From an uncultured Neglectibacter sp. (GTDB taxonomy: Bacteria > Bacillota > Clostridia > Oscillospirales > Acutalibacteraceae): 55,467 bases of DNA. The stretch lies in the NCBI GenBank assembly GCA_904419785.1, contig CAJFSY010000012.1:1-55467 (forward strand). The letters run 5' to 3'. Of this stretch, positions 25,097 through 32,526 are shown piece by piece. Position numbers and translations under genes: made by a program. Below the pieces are notes generated by a model. The model did no database searches, was not told where the DNA came from, and worked only from the letters and a program-made list of their open reading frames with translations. Every line of letters begins with the position of its first letter. Position 1 is the first letter of the stretch.

Positions 25097-26611
25097 TTAC
25101 GCGAATTTTTCCATGGGAGAGATGTCTATGTCTTCCTTGTGGGTCTCCAGGAACTTCAAGAGCTTTTGGCCGATGGCTCGTACACCGCCGGCAACATCGC
25201 TTTCCAGGTTGATGGGCAGTATGGGGTCGTGTACGGAAAGCCGCAGCAGGAACCATCCTTCCCCTTCGCCTTTCGGGAAAGATACCCGGATGCCCTCCCG
25301 ATTGTCGGGGGCAATGGCCCAGCTTTGCTCTTTGGCGTACTCTTCCAATGCTTGGATCAGCGCCTCGCCCCGGCGGCGGAAATCCGGATCGGTAATGGGA
25401 AGCCGGACTTCGCTGGCTTCTACAGGTTCCCGCAGAGGTGCCAGCAAGTCTTCCAGTTCCTTGCCCTCTTTTCGTAAAGAAGCCATCTTGATTAGGATCT
25501 TTGTGACCAAATAGGCGCCGTCATCCAGAAAGTGGTTTTCCCGCATAGCGGCGTGACCACTGGTTTCGATAGCCAAGGGGCAGTTGATGCCTTCGGCGTT
25601 CAGGCGCAGGGCTTCGTTGATCACGTTTTTGTAGCCCCGCTTGAAACGATGGTGTTTGCCCCCCAGGGTATTCTCGATGTATTCTTTCAGCCCGTCGGAA
25701 GTGATGGAGTCGGTGACGATGGTGCCGCCTTCGTTGCCTTCCAGAGCAATGGAGGAAGCCAGCGCCACCAGACGGTTCCGGTTGATCTCTTCCCCACGGT
25801 TGTCCACAGCCGCGCCCCGGTCTACGTCTGTGTCGAAAATTACGCCCAGGTCCGCATGGGAATCCTTTACCGCTTTGCAAATAAAGGCCATGGCTGTTTC
25901 GTTTTCGGGATTGGGAATGTGGTTGGGGAACATGCCGTCCGGCTCTAAAAACTGGCTGCCCGAAATGTTGGCGCCCAAAGGAGCCAGAACTTCTGTGGCA
26001 TAAAAGCCGCCGGCGCCGTTACCGGCGTCCACGACGATATGAAAGCCTTTTAGGGGATGCTCATAATCTGGCGCGCCTACGCCTTTTTTAATGGTTTCGC
26101 ACAGGCGCTTGGCATAGTCTTTCATATAGCCGCAGTCTTCCCGGATGCCTGGGGTTTCCTGCCGGGGATGTTCCCCTTTTTGGGCGAGCTGCAAAATTTC
26201 CCCAATGTCGGGAGCGTCCAGGCCGCCCTGGGGTGTAAAGAATTTTAAGCCATTCCGGTGATAGGGGTGATGGCTGGCAGTGATCTGTACCGAGCAGTCA
26301 CAGGGAAGGTCCAGTGTGGCCCAGAACATGGAGGGTGTGGAAGCCAGGCCGCAGTCCAGAACATGCACACCGTATTTTAAGAACACCCGCTGCAGCGCCG
26401 CGCTGATTTTGTCTGCGGAAATGCGGGAGTCGTGGCCAATGGCGATGCGCATCCCCTGGGGCTTTTTGCCCAGGTGGTTCTCCGTCCATTTGAGAAAAGC
26501 CGCCGCAATGGTTTCCACAACCTCATCCGTGAGAGTAACCGGTTCCCCCGCCACGCCTTCCACGGCCACGCCGCGGATATCCGTGCCGCTTTTCAATTTG
26601 AGATAATCCAT
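25097..26611 (-). CDS. Phosphomannomutase/phosphoglucomutase family enzyme
   Basis: A 504 aa alpha-D-phosphohexomutase interconverting hexose 6- and 1-phosphates. The phosphoserine loop is TASHHPYHRNG with Ser113, the metal-binding loop is FDTDVDRG (Asp260, Asp262, Asp264), and the sugar-binding region includes ETSGHAAMRENHFLDDGAYL (GEXSGH-like, here ETSGH). I start at ATG 26611, behind AAAGGGG and 28 bp after the -10; the longer in-frame extension runs over the promoter. Which hexose is preferred cannot be decided. The variant ETSGH instead of GEMSGH and the length place it in a divergent clade rather than typical ManB. Confidence 0.88.
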   Translation of the reverse strand: MDYLKLKSGTDIRGVAVEGVAGEPVTLTDEVVETIAAAFLKWTENHLGKKPQGMRIAIGHDSRISADKISAALQRVFLKYGVHVLDCGLASTPSMFWATLDLPCDCSVQITASHHPYHRNGLKFFTPQGGLDAPDIGEILQLAQKGEHPRQETPGIREDCGYMKDYAKRLCETIKKGVGAPDYEHPLKGFHIVVDAGNGAGGFYATEVLAPLGANISGSQFLEPDGMFPNHIPNPENETAMAFICKAVKDSHADLGVIFDTDVDRGAAVDNRGEEINRNRLVALASSIALEGNEGGTIVTDSITSDGLKEYIENTLGGKHHRFKRGYKNVINEALRLNAEGINCPLAIETSGHAAMRENHFLDDGAYLVTKILIKMASLRKEGKELEDLLAPLREPVEASEVRLPITDPDFRRRGEALIQALEEYAKEQSWAIAPDNREGIRVSFPKGEGEGWFLLRLSVHDPILPINLESDVAGGVRAIGQKLLKFLETHKEDIDISPMEKFA

Positions 26612-26639
26612 AAAGAGCACCCCTTTCTTGATTTTTTTC

Positions 26640-26668
26640 ATTGTATCAAAATTCCCCGGAACATGCAA
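26640..26668 (-). promoter_or_regulatory. Promoter of the phosphomutase gene
   Basis: On the minus strand, TTGCAT (26663-26668) and TACAAT (26640-26645) have 17 bp spacing, with a TGA extended -10. It is back-to-back with the promoter at 26736. Confidence 0.72.
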
Positions 26669-26735
26669 CGGCCCATTTAAGGGGAAAGTAAGCAAATCGC
26701 ACGTTCCCGCGGCACGGGTGCAGCGTGGCGCTGGG

Positions 26736-26764
26736 TTGCATCTTTTTGGAAAGTGTGCTATGAT
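26736..26764 (+). promoter_or_regulatory. Promoter of the small conserved gene and pyrE
   Basis: TTGCAT (26736-26741) and TATGAT (26759-26764) are 17 bp apart, with TGC extended -10. The ribosome site AAAGGAGG follows at 26783. Confidence 0.72.
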
Positions 26765-26797
26765 GGCACCGGAACAAATTGCAAAGGAGGAATGACC

Positions 26798-27064
26798 ATG
26801 TCACCCAAGATGGTAGAATTGCACGATATTGATGTACCGGCCTTTTTGAAGGTGCTAGACAGCTGTGAAGGCGAAGTCTATTTGATGACTCGTGACGGCG
26901 ACCGACTGAATTTGAAAAGCAAGCTTTGCCAATTGGTGGGTCTCACCGCGCTGATTGAGGGAGGAAAAATCGCTGAGGCCTTTGTCATGTGTGAGAAAGA
27001 GTCTGACGAATCCAAATTGTTCCGGTTCAACTTGTATAAGAGCCCAGAGGATCACGAGGAATAA
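26798..27064 (+). CDS. Small conserved protein of unknown function upstream of pyrE
   Basis: An 88 aa soluble protein: VELHDIDVPAFLKVLDSCEG, then EVYLMTRDGDRLNLKSKLCQ, a helix LVGLTALIEGG, and a C-terminal strand-rich part ending KSPEDHEE. The DRLNLKSKL motif is familiar to me from short clostridial proteins of unknown function, some carrying an implausible 'polyA polymerase' name. ATG 26798 is 7 nt from AAAGGAGG; the ATG at 26792 is too close. It is 31 bp upstream of pyrE and shares its promoter. No nucleotide-binding motif is visible, and I assign no function. Confidence 0.75.
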   Translation: MSPKMVELHDIDVPAFLKVLDSCEGEVYLMTRDGDRLNLKSKLCQLVGLTALIEGGKIAEAFVMCEKESDESKLFRFNLYKSPEDHEE

Positions 27065-27095
27065 TCCAAGCCCCGGTAAGAAAGGAAGCAGTGAC

Positions 27096-27758
27096 ATGCT
27101 GACGGAAAAGAAAAAGGAATTTATCGAATTTATGCTTTCGGCCCAAGTGCTGCGCTTTGGCCATTTCGTTACAAAGAGCGGACGGAATACCCAGTATTTC
27201 GTCAATACGGGGAACTATAAAACCGGTGCCCAGCTTTCTCGGTTGGGCAGCTATTACGCCAGCCTGGTGAAAGAAACGGTGGGCGGCGAGTTTGAAGCCA
27301 TGTTCGGCCCCGCGTATAAGGGAATCCCCCTGGCTACGGCCTGCGCCGCTGCTTTGTACCGGGATTTCGACATCGACAGGCCCTATTTCTTCAACCGCAA
27401 AGAAGTGAAAGACCACGGCGAGGGCGGCGGCATTGTAGGCTATCAGCCTCAGGACGGCGACCGGATCATCATTATTGAGGATGTGATCACCGCCGGCACC
27501 GCTGTGCGGGAGACTATGCCCATCTTGAAAGCCTGCGCCGATGTGAAGGTACCCCACATGTTTATCAGCGTGGACCGCTGCGAAGTAGGGCAGACCCCGG
27601 GCAAGACCGCCATTATGGAGGTAGAGGAAGAGTTTGGCGTGAAAGTCCATCCCATCGTTACGGTGGTGGATATCCACGAATATTTGAAAAATAGCGGCAC
27701 GGACTCCGAGCTTATCAAAGCCATGGAAGGGTATATGGAACAGTATTGCGTGCTGTAA
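27096..27758 (+). CDS. pyrE: Orotate phosphoribosyltransferase
   Basis: A 220 aa enzyme that makes OMP from orotate and PRPP, the fifth step of UMP synthesis. The PRPP loop IIIIEDVITAGTAVRE is at residues 124-139 (Glu128, Asp129), and RKEVKDHGEGG (101-111) is the flexible catalytic loop with Lys102 and Lys105. The start at ATG 27096 is set by AAAGGAAG 7 nt upstream. It stands alone here without other pyr genes. No PyrR attenuator is visible upstream. Confidence 0.96.
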   Translation: MLTEKKKEFIEFMLSAQVLRFGHFVTKSGRNTQYFVNTGNYKTGAQLSRLGSYYASLVKETVGGEFEAMFGPAYKGIPLATACAAALYRDFDIDRPYFFNRKEVKDHGEGGGIVGYQPQDGDRIIIIEDVITAGTAVRETMPILKACADVKVPHMFISVDRCEVGQTPGKTAIMEVEEEFGVKVHPIVTVVDIHEYLKNSGTDSELIKAMEGYMEQYCVL

Positions 27759-27779
27759 AAAAGCATTGAGATAAACAAA

Positions 27780-27801
27780 ATCCCCCGGTTTTCCGGGGGA
27801 T
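27780..27801. terminator. Bidirectional terminator between pyrE and the P-type ATPase gene
   Basis: ATCCCCCGG-TTTT-CCGGGGGAT is a perfect 9 bp stem with a 4 nt loop; T-rich sequence follows on both strands. Confidence 0.93.
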
Positions 27802-27833
27802 TTCTTTATGTTCTGGGTAACGGATCAAAGCGT

Positions 27834-30299
27834 TTACCGGGCGCCGTGACGGGAGCGGCCGGCCCTTCTGGATTTCCGCTTTTTGAGGGGATATAAGGGG
27901 CTTTGGGAGTTGGCGATGACATGGTCGACGAAATGGACCAAAGTCAGCATCATCACGATGGAGAACAGCAGCATAGGCGCCAAAGCGATGAGCATGGGCA
28001 GGGTCAGCGTAGTGAGGGCGAAGAAATCGCTTAAGAACAGTACCGCGCCCAGGAAACCCGCCAGCAATACGCCGAAGAGAGCTCCCCGCAGGCCGTTGAA
28101 AGGCGTGCTTACTTTGAACAGCATGATAAAGCCGGTCAGGCTGGTGAGAACCACCGCCAAGGTGGACATATCCTGGCTGGAAAGCCCCAAGGGGCCGCTG
28201 AGAGCGCAGAGAAGCACGATGTTGGCGGCCATGGTCAAAGCGGCAGGAATGCTCTGACGGAGCACGTTCAGGATGAATTTTCCCCGCAGCCGGTCTTTAT
28301 TAGGCTCCAGTGCCAGGATGAAAGAAGGCGTGCCAATGGTCAAAGTGCTGATCAAGGTCTGCTGCACGGGCTGGAAGGGGTAAGTATAGTTGATGAAGAT
28401 GAACAGCACCGCGATCAGGGCGGAGAAGATGGTCTTTGCCAAAAACAGAGCGCTGGACCGCTGCAAGTTGTTGATGGACCGGCGTCCCTCCTGCACGACT
28501 AATGGCATGGAGGCAAAGTTGGAATCCAGCAGCACCAGGCTTGAAACAGTGCGGGCCGCGTCGCTGCCCGAAGCCATGGCGATAGAGCAATCGGCTTCTT
28601 TCAGTGCCAACACATCGTTGACGCCGTCGCCGGTCATGGCTACGGTATGGCCTTGGGCTTTCAGGGCTTTGACGAAGCTCAGCTTCTGCTGGGGAGTCAC
28701 CCGGCCGAATACGGCGTATTCGCTGACTGCCTGCTTGATATCTTCCTCCGTGTGGAGTGTGGTGGCATCCACGTATTTGTCGGCGTTCTCCAGCCCGGCT
28801 TTCCGGGCGATATGGGCCACAGTGACCGCGTTGTCGCCGGAGATCACTTTTAGGTCTACGCCTTGGTCGGCAAAATAGCGCAGCGTCCGGGGAGCCTCGC
28901 GGCGGATCTTGTCGCTGAGGAGCACAAGCCCCAGCAAACGCAGCTCTCCGGGAAGGGTCTGGCCCTCAAAATCCTCTTGGCTGTGGACTAAAAGCAACAC
29001 CCGCTGGCCTTGCTGGGAATAAGTCTCCACCTGTTCCCGAATGCTTTCGAAGCCTTCGCCCAGGATGAATTCTCCCGCGCCCATGACATAAGAGCCCTGG
29101 CCCGGGAAGTAAGCGCCGCTCCACTTCCGGGCGGAAGAAAAGGGCACCAAAGTGGAAGCCCGCCAAGGGCTGGTTTCCGGAAGCCTGTCGCGGATGGCTT
29201 GAAATGTGGGGTTATCGTCGGCCAGGTTGGAGACAAGAGCTGTGAGGGGAACGGTCATATCTTGTTCGGTGACCCCCTCAAAGGGGACGAACTCGTCCAC
29301 CTGCATGGTTCCTTCGGTGATGGTGCCGGTCTTGTCCAAACATAAGGTGTCTACCCGTGCCAGGGTCTCCACGCAGTAGAGGTCCCGCACCAGGGTCTTG
29401 CGGGCGGAAAGCTTCACAACGCTGACGGCGAAGCACACGCTGATCAACAGCACCAAGCCTTCGGGGATCATGCCAACCATGGCCGCGGTGGTGCTGACCA
29501 CCGAGGTGGGAAGGCTGTCTCCCAAGACGAAGAATTGCTTCCAAAACAGCAGTGCCCCTATGGGGAGGATTCCGAAGCCCACCACCTTCACGATCTGGTC
29601 GATGGAGTCCATGATCTCGGAATTGCGCTTTTTAATGTATTTAGCGTCACCGGTGATCTTGGTGGCGTAGTTGTCCGCGCCCACGTGTTCTACTTGGGCA
29701 TGGCAGTTGCCGCTGACCACAAAGCTTCCCGAAAGCAGGCTGTCTCCGGGACGTTTCAAAATAGGGTCCGATTCTCCGGTGATAAGGGACTCGTTGACTT
29801 CGCATTCCCCGGCGGCCACAATGGCGTCGGAGCAAATCTGGTTGCCGGAGGAAAGCAGCAGGATATCGTCCAGAACCACTTGTTCCACGGGAATGGACTT
29901 TTTCTGGCCTCCCCGCAGCACTACGGCTTTGGGGGCGGAAACGATGGAAAGCTTATCCAGTGTGCGCTTGGCTCGGATGCTTTGGAAAGAGCCGATGAGG
30001 ATATTGGAAAAAATGACCCCCAGGAACACGGCGCTGCGGAACGATCCTACTAAGATGACCGCGGCAGCCAGGGCGAAGTTGAGCATATTGAAAAAGGTGA
30101 ATACGTTTTCCCAGATGATCTGTCCTTCGGTCTTTGTTTTGATGCCGGCGTTTCCATTGTGCAGACCCTCGCGGACCCGCCGCTGGACTTGGTCTTGGGA
30201 AAGGCCAATTTGGGGGTCTGGGCGGAAGCGCTCCACCTCTTGCCGGCGGGTGGTTTGAGGAACAGGGCGCGGGTTATCTCGGTTGTGGCTTCGGGACAA
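27834..30299 (-). CDS. P-type cation-transporting ATPase (CtpE-like)
   Basis: An 821 aa integral-membrane pump. Order: short N-terminal region with GLSQDQVQRRV, two helices, actuator domain with ITGES, the membrane segment VGMIPEGLVLLISVCFAV, phosphorylation motif DKTGT (Asp322), nucleotide-binding domain, hinge TGDGVNDVLALKEADCSIAM, and six C-terminal helices. No Cys-rich metal-binding domain and no CPC motif, so not a heavy-metal pump. PEGL and the overall sequence resemble the mycobacterial CtpE group, reported as a calcium transporter; the ion here is inferred. The start is TTG 30299, 7 nt after a strong AGGAGGG; the C-terminus is very basic (KKRKSRRAGRSRHGAR). Confidence 0.9.
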   Translation of the reverse strand: MSRSHNRDNPRPVPQTTRRQEVERFRPDPQIGLSQDQVQRRVREGLHNGNAGIKTKTEGQIIWENVFTFFNMLNFALAAAVILVGSFRSAVFLGVIFSNILIGSFQSIRAKRTLDKLSIVSAPKAVVLRGGQKKSIPVEQVVLDDILLLSSGNQICSDAIVAAGECEVNESLITGESDPILKRPGDSLLSGSFVVSGNCHAQVEHVGADNYATKITGDAKYIKKRNSEIMDSIDQIVKVVGFGILPIGALLFWKQFFVLGDSLPTSVVSTTAAMVGMIPEGLVLLISVCFAVSVVKLSARKTLVRDLYCVETLARVDTLCLDKTGTITEGTMQVDEFVPFEGVTEQDMTVPLTALVSNLADDNPTFQAIRDRLPETSPWRASTLVPFSSARKWSGAYFPGQGSYVMGAGEFILGEGFESIREQVETYSQQGQRVLLLVHSQEDFEGQTLPGELRLLGLVLLSDKIRREAPRTLRYFADQGVDLKVISGDNAVTVAHIARKAGLENADKYVDATTLHTEEDIKQAVSEYAVFGRVTPQQKLSFVKALKAQGHTVAMTGDGVNDVLALKEADCSIAMASGSDAARTVSSLVLLDSNFASMPLVVQEGRRSINNLQRSSALFLAKTIFSALIAVLFIFINYTYPFQPVQQTLISTLTIGTPSFILALEPNKDRLRGKFILNVLRQSIPAALTMAANIVLLCALSGPLGLSSQDMSTLAVVLTSLTGFIMLFKVSTPFNGLRGALFGVLLAGFLGAVLFLSDFFALTTLTLPMLIALAPMLLFSIVMMLTLVHFVDHVIANSQSPLYPLKKRKSRRAGRSRHGAR

Positions 30300-30336
30300 A
30301 CAGATTCCCTCCTATGCGGCAAAATTCTTTACCCTC

Positions 30337-30365
30337 AGTATACACCAAGAACAGAGTGTTTCCAA
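30337..30365 (-). promoter_or_regulatory. Promoter of the P-type ATPase gene
   Basis: On the minus strand TTGGAA (30360-30365) and TATACT (30337-30342) are 17 bp apart, about 37 bp before the TTG start. The stretch 30366-30514 between this and the next promoter shows no gene or strong structure. Confidence 0.65.
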
Positions 30366-30514
30366 GCGGCGAAGGCGTAGTTTTTCAGAAAATTTCCGCT
30401 TTTCACCAATTTCGGCTGGCGGCGTTCCCAATAGCTTTCCAATTATAGCCAAAAACCTTGAATGGAATCGTGTTTAATCGGGAAAAAGCCAGTTTTTTTG
30501 CGGTTTTCAAGAAT

Positions 30515-30543
30515 TTGACAGAACCGGGGAAAAAGAATATAAT
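30515..30543 (+). promoter_or_regulatory. Perfect-consensus sigma-A promoter of the ricin-lectin-like gene
   Basis: TTGACA (30515-30520), 17 bp, TATAAT (30538-30543): both hexamers are exact consensus. This predicts strong, probably constitutive transcription of the gene at 30600. Confidence 0.88.
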
Positions 30544-30599
30544 GCAGGCGTGATAGGCTGATACATAATTTGAGGTAATATAGAAAGGATGTTTCGCAG

Positions 30600-31352
30600 A
30601 TGGCTGGCAAGAAAACAGCGGAGTTCATGATCGTTAACCGCAGAAGCGGCAAGGCATTGCAGGCGACAGGTCTGGATAACGGTTTGGTAGTGGAACAGGC
30701 GGAACCCGTCAAAACCGACGCCCAGATTTGGACCTCGGTAGAAACTGAAAGCGGAGTAAAGCTTTTTAACAAAGCTTGTGGCAAGGTCCTGGACGTAATG
30801 GCCAACGGCACCGCCAATGGCACTTGGGTACAGACCTGGGAAGATGTGGATGGCGAAAGCCAGCTGTGGAAGCTGGTGACCGTGACCGCCACCTATAAGA
30901 AGATCATCAATGTAATGGCCGGCAAAGCGCTGGATATCGTGGATATGAGCAATGAAAACGGCGCTCCCGCCCAAATTTGGGAGGACGTGGAAGGCGAAGG
31001 CCAGCAGTGGAAGTTTGTTTCCGCCGCACCCAAGGCAGAGACAAAAACTGTGCGCAAGCCCGCGGCAAAAAAGGCCGAGGCAAAAACTGAGAAAAAAACC
31101 ACGAAACGCTCCACGCGGAAAGCGAAGGCCGAAGAACAGAAAGCCGTTGAGCCCAAAGCAGAAACTGCCGCTGTAACAGCGATTAAAGCGGAGCCGGCTA
31201 AGACCATGAAAAAACAGGAAGAAACTCCCAAAGCTTTGAAAAAACAAGAGGAAACACCCAAGGCGTTAAAAAAGCAGGAGGAATCTCCAAAAACGTTGAC
31301 GAAGGTTTCCACGGGGGCTGAAAAAGCGGTAAGCAGTGACAGCAAAAAATAA
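30600..31352 (+). CDS. Cytoplasmic ricin-B-type beta-trefoil protein with a histone-like basic tail
   Basis: A 250 aa protein with two parts. Residues 5-140 form three repeats of about 45 aa, each ending in the ricin-B motif QxW (QIW 42-44, QLW 88-90, QQW 135-137), that is, a complete beta-trefoil. Residues 141-250 are a low-complexity tail rich in Lys, Ala, Glu, Pro and Thr (KPAAKKAEAKTEKK, KRSTRKAKAEEQK), like histone H1 or bacterial Hc1-type proteins, and contain three tandem decapeptides KKQEETPKAL. There is no signal peptide or membrane segment, so it should be cytoplasmic, unusual for ricin-B lectins, which are mostly secreted. It sits alone between a perfect promoter and a terminator. 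The tail could bind nucleic acid or acidic polymers; no function is known to me. Confidence 0.85.
   Translation: MAGKKTAEFMIVNRRSGKALQATGLDNGLVVEQAEPVKTDAQIWTSVETESGVKLFNKACGKVLDVMANGTANGTWVQTWEDVDGESQLWKLVTVTATYKKIINVMAGKALDIVDMSNENGAPAQIWEDVEGEGQQWKFVSAAPKAETKTVRKPAAKKAEAKTEKKTTKRSTRKAKAEEQKAVEPKAETAAVTAIKAEPAKTMKKQEETPKALKKQEETPKALKKQEESPKTLTKVSTGAEKAVSSDSKK
31206..31295 (+). repeat. Three tandem 30 bp coding repeats
   Basis: Three in-frame copies encode M/L-KKQEE-T/S-PK-A/T at residues 203-232 of the basic-tailed lectin-like protein. The copies differ mainly at third codon positions, so the array is old enough to have diverged; the copy number may vary between strains. Confidence 0.85.
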
Positions 31353-31361
31353 CAGCTTTTA

Positions 31362-31390
31362 AAAGACTGTTCCCAGAGGGAGCGGTCTTT
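31362..31390 (+). terminator. Terminator of the ricin-lectin-like gene
   Basis: AAAGACTGTTCCC and GGGAGCGGTCTTT pair with two G-T wobbles and a 3 nt loop, followed by TTTTGTTTT. Confidence 0.85.
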
Positions 31391-31415
31391 TTTGTTTTGC
31401 AAAAGATTTTCCCCA

Positions 31416-31444
31416 TTTACAAAAAGAGTAAAAACAGGTATCAT
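31416..31444 (+). promoter_or_regulatory. Promoter of the PfkB-type sugar kinase gene
   Basis: TTTACA (31416-31421) and TATCAT (31439-31444) with 17 bp between them, about 42 bp upstream of the start codon. Confidence 0.55.
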
Positions 31445-31486
31445 TATTTTCAGAAAGCATTTTTGTTTGGAAAGGCGGTTTGGGAT

Positions 31487-32461
31487 ATGGCGGAAATCGT
31501 ATCCATGGGCGAACTTTTAATTGATTTTACCCCAGTTGGAACAACAGAAGATGGGCGGCTGCTATTTGCACGCAATCCCGGAGGCGCGCCGGCGAACGTG
31601 GCGGTACAGGCTCACAGGGCAGGTGTGAGCGCCGGATTTTTGGGCCGGGTGGGAAAAGATATGTTCGGTGATTTCCTGGTGGACACACTGAAAGAGTGCG
31701 GTGTGGATATCCAGGGCCTGACCCAGGACCCGGACTATGCCACAACCTTGGCTTTTGTGCAGCTCAGTCCCGAGGGGGACCGGGATTTCAGCTTTTACCG
31801 CAATCCCGGAGCGGATACCAGGCTGACCTTTGAGGACACCGACCTGTCCATTCTGGACCAGTGCAAGCTGCTGTGTTTCGGGTCCCTGCTGATGACGGCA
31901 GAGCCTTCCCGTTCGGCAGTGACACGCCTGGTGGATTACGCGCGGGAACACGGGAAGATCACCGCATATGACCCCAACTGGCGGCCGCCCCTGTGGAAGG
32001 GCCGGGAAGCGGAAGGCGTAGAACAGATGAAGAGTTTGGTCTCCAAAGCGGATATCATGAAAATATCTGGGGAAGAGCTGGAACTGCTTACCGGCAAAGA
32101 GTCCATTGAGGAAGGGGCTTGGGTGTTGTTGGAGCAAGGCGTCTCCCTGGTAGTGGTGACTTTGGGTGCCCGCGGATGCAAAGCGTTTGTCCCAGGCGTC
32201 AGCGTGGAAAAGGAAACATACGACACCCAGGTGAAAGATACTACCGGTTCTGGTGACAGCTTCTTCGGAGCGCTGCTGGCGAAAATCGTGGCCAGCGGGA
32301 AGCGTCCTTCTCAGCTTTCGCCGGAAGAATTGGGAGATTTTTTGGATTTCGCCAATGCCGCCGGCTCCACTTGCGCCACTAAGACAGGGGCTATCCCTGC
32401 CCTGCCGGATGTGGAAGCCATTGAAAACTGCCGGAAAACAGTGCCGCTTTTGCGGCTGTGA
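31487..32461 (+). CDS. PfkB-family carbohydrate kinase (fructokinase-like)
   Basis: A 324 aa ribokinase-fold sugar kinase. The N-terminal substrate region is MGELLIDFTP, then NPGGAPANVAVQAHRAG (PfkB signature 1); the C-terminal DTTGSGDSFFGALLAKI (signature 2) holds the anion hole and catalytic Asp. Overall it is closest in my reading to ScrK/fructokinase-type proteins that make fructose-6-phosphate, but related kinases act on other sugars. ATG 31487 is chosen because it gives the family's normal start MAEIVSMGELL. It is a single-gene unit with its own promoter and terminator; no sucrose or fructose transport genes are adjacent. Confidence 0.85.
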   Translation: MAEIVSMGELLIDFTPVGTTEDGRLLFARNPGGAPANVAVQAHRAGVSAGFLGRVGKDMFGDFLVDTLKECGVDIQGLTQDPDYATTLAFVQLSPEGDRDFSFYRNPGADTRLTFEDTDLSILDQCKLLCFGSLLMTAEPSRSAVTRLVDYAREHGKITAYDPNWRPPLWKGREAEGVEQMKSLVSKADIMKISGEELELLTGKESIEEGAWVLLEQGVSLVVVTLGARGCKAFVPGVSVEKETYDTQVKDTTGSGDSFFGALLAKIVASGKRPSQLSPEELGDFLDFANAAGSTCATKTGAIPALPDVEAIENCRKTVPLLRL

Positions 32462-32481
32462 CGCAGCTGATAAGGATGAAA

Positions 32482-32518
32482 AAAGAGCCCCTTCGGAATC
32501 GTTCCGAGGGGGCTTTTT
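32482..32518. terminator. Bidirectional terminator between sugar kinase and glycosyltransferase genes
   Basis: GAGCCCCTTCGGAA and TTCCGAGGGGGC pair around TCG, flanked by A and T runs so that both strands end in T tracts. Convergent genes stop on either side. Confidence 0.92.
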
Positions 32519-32526
32519 TGTGGGCG

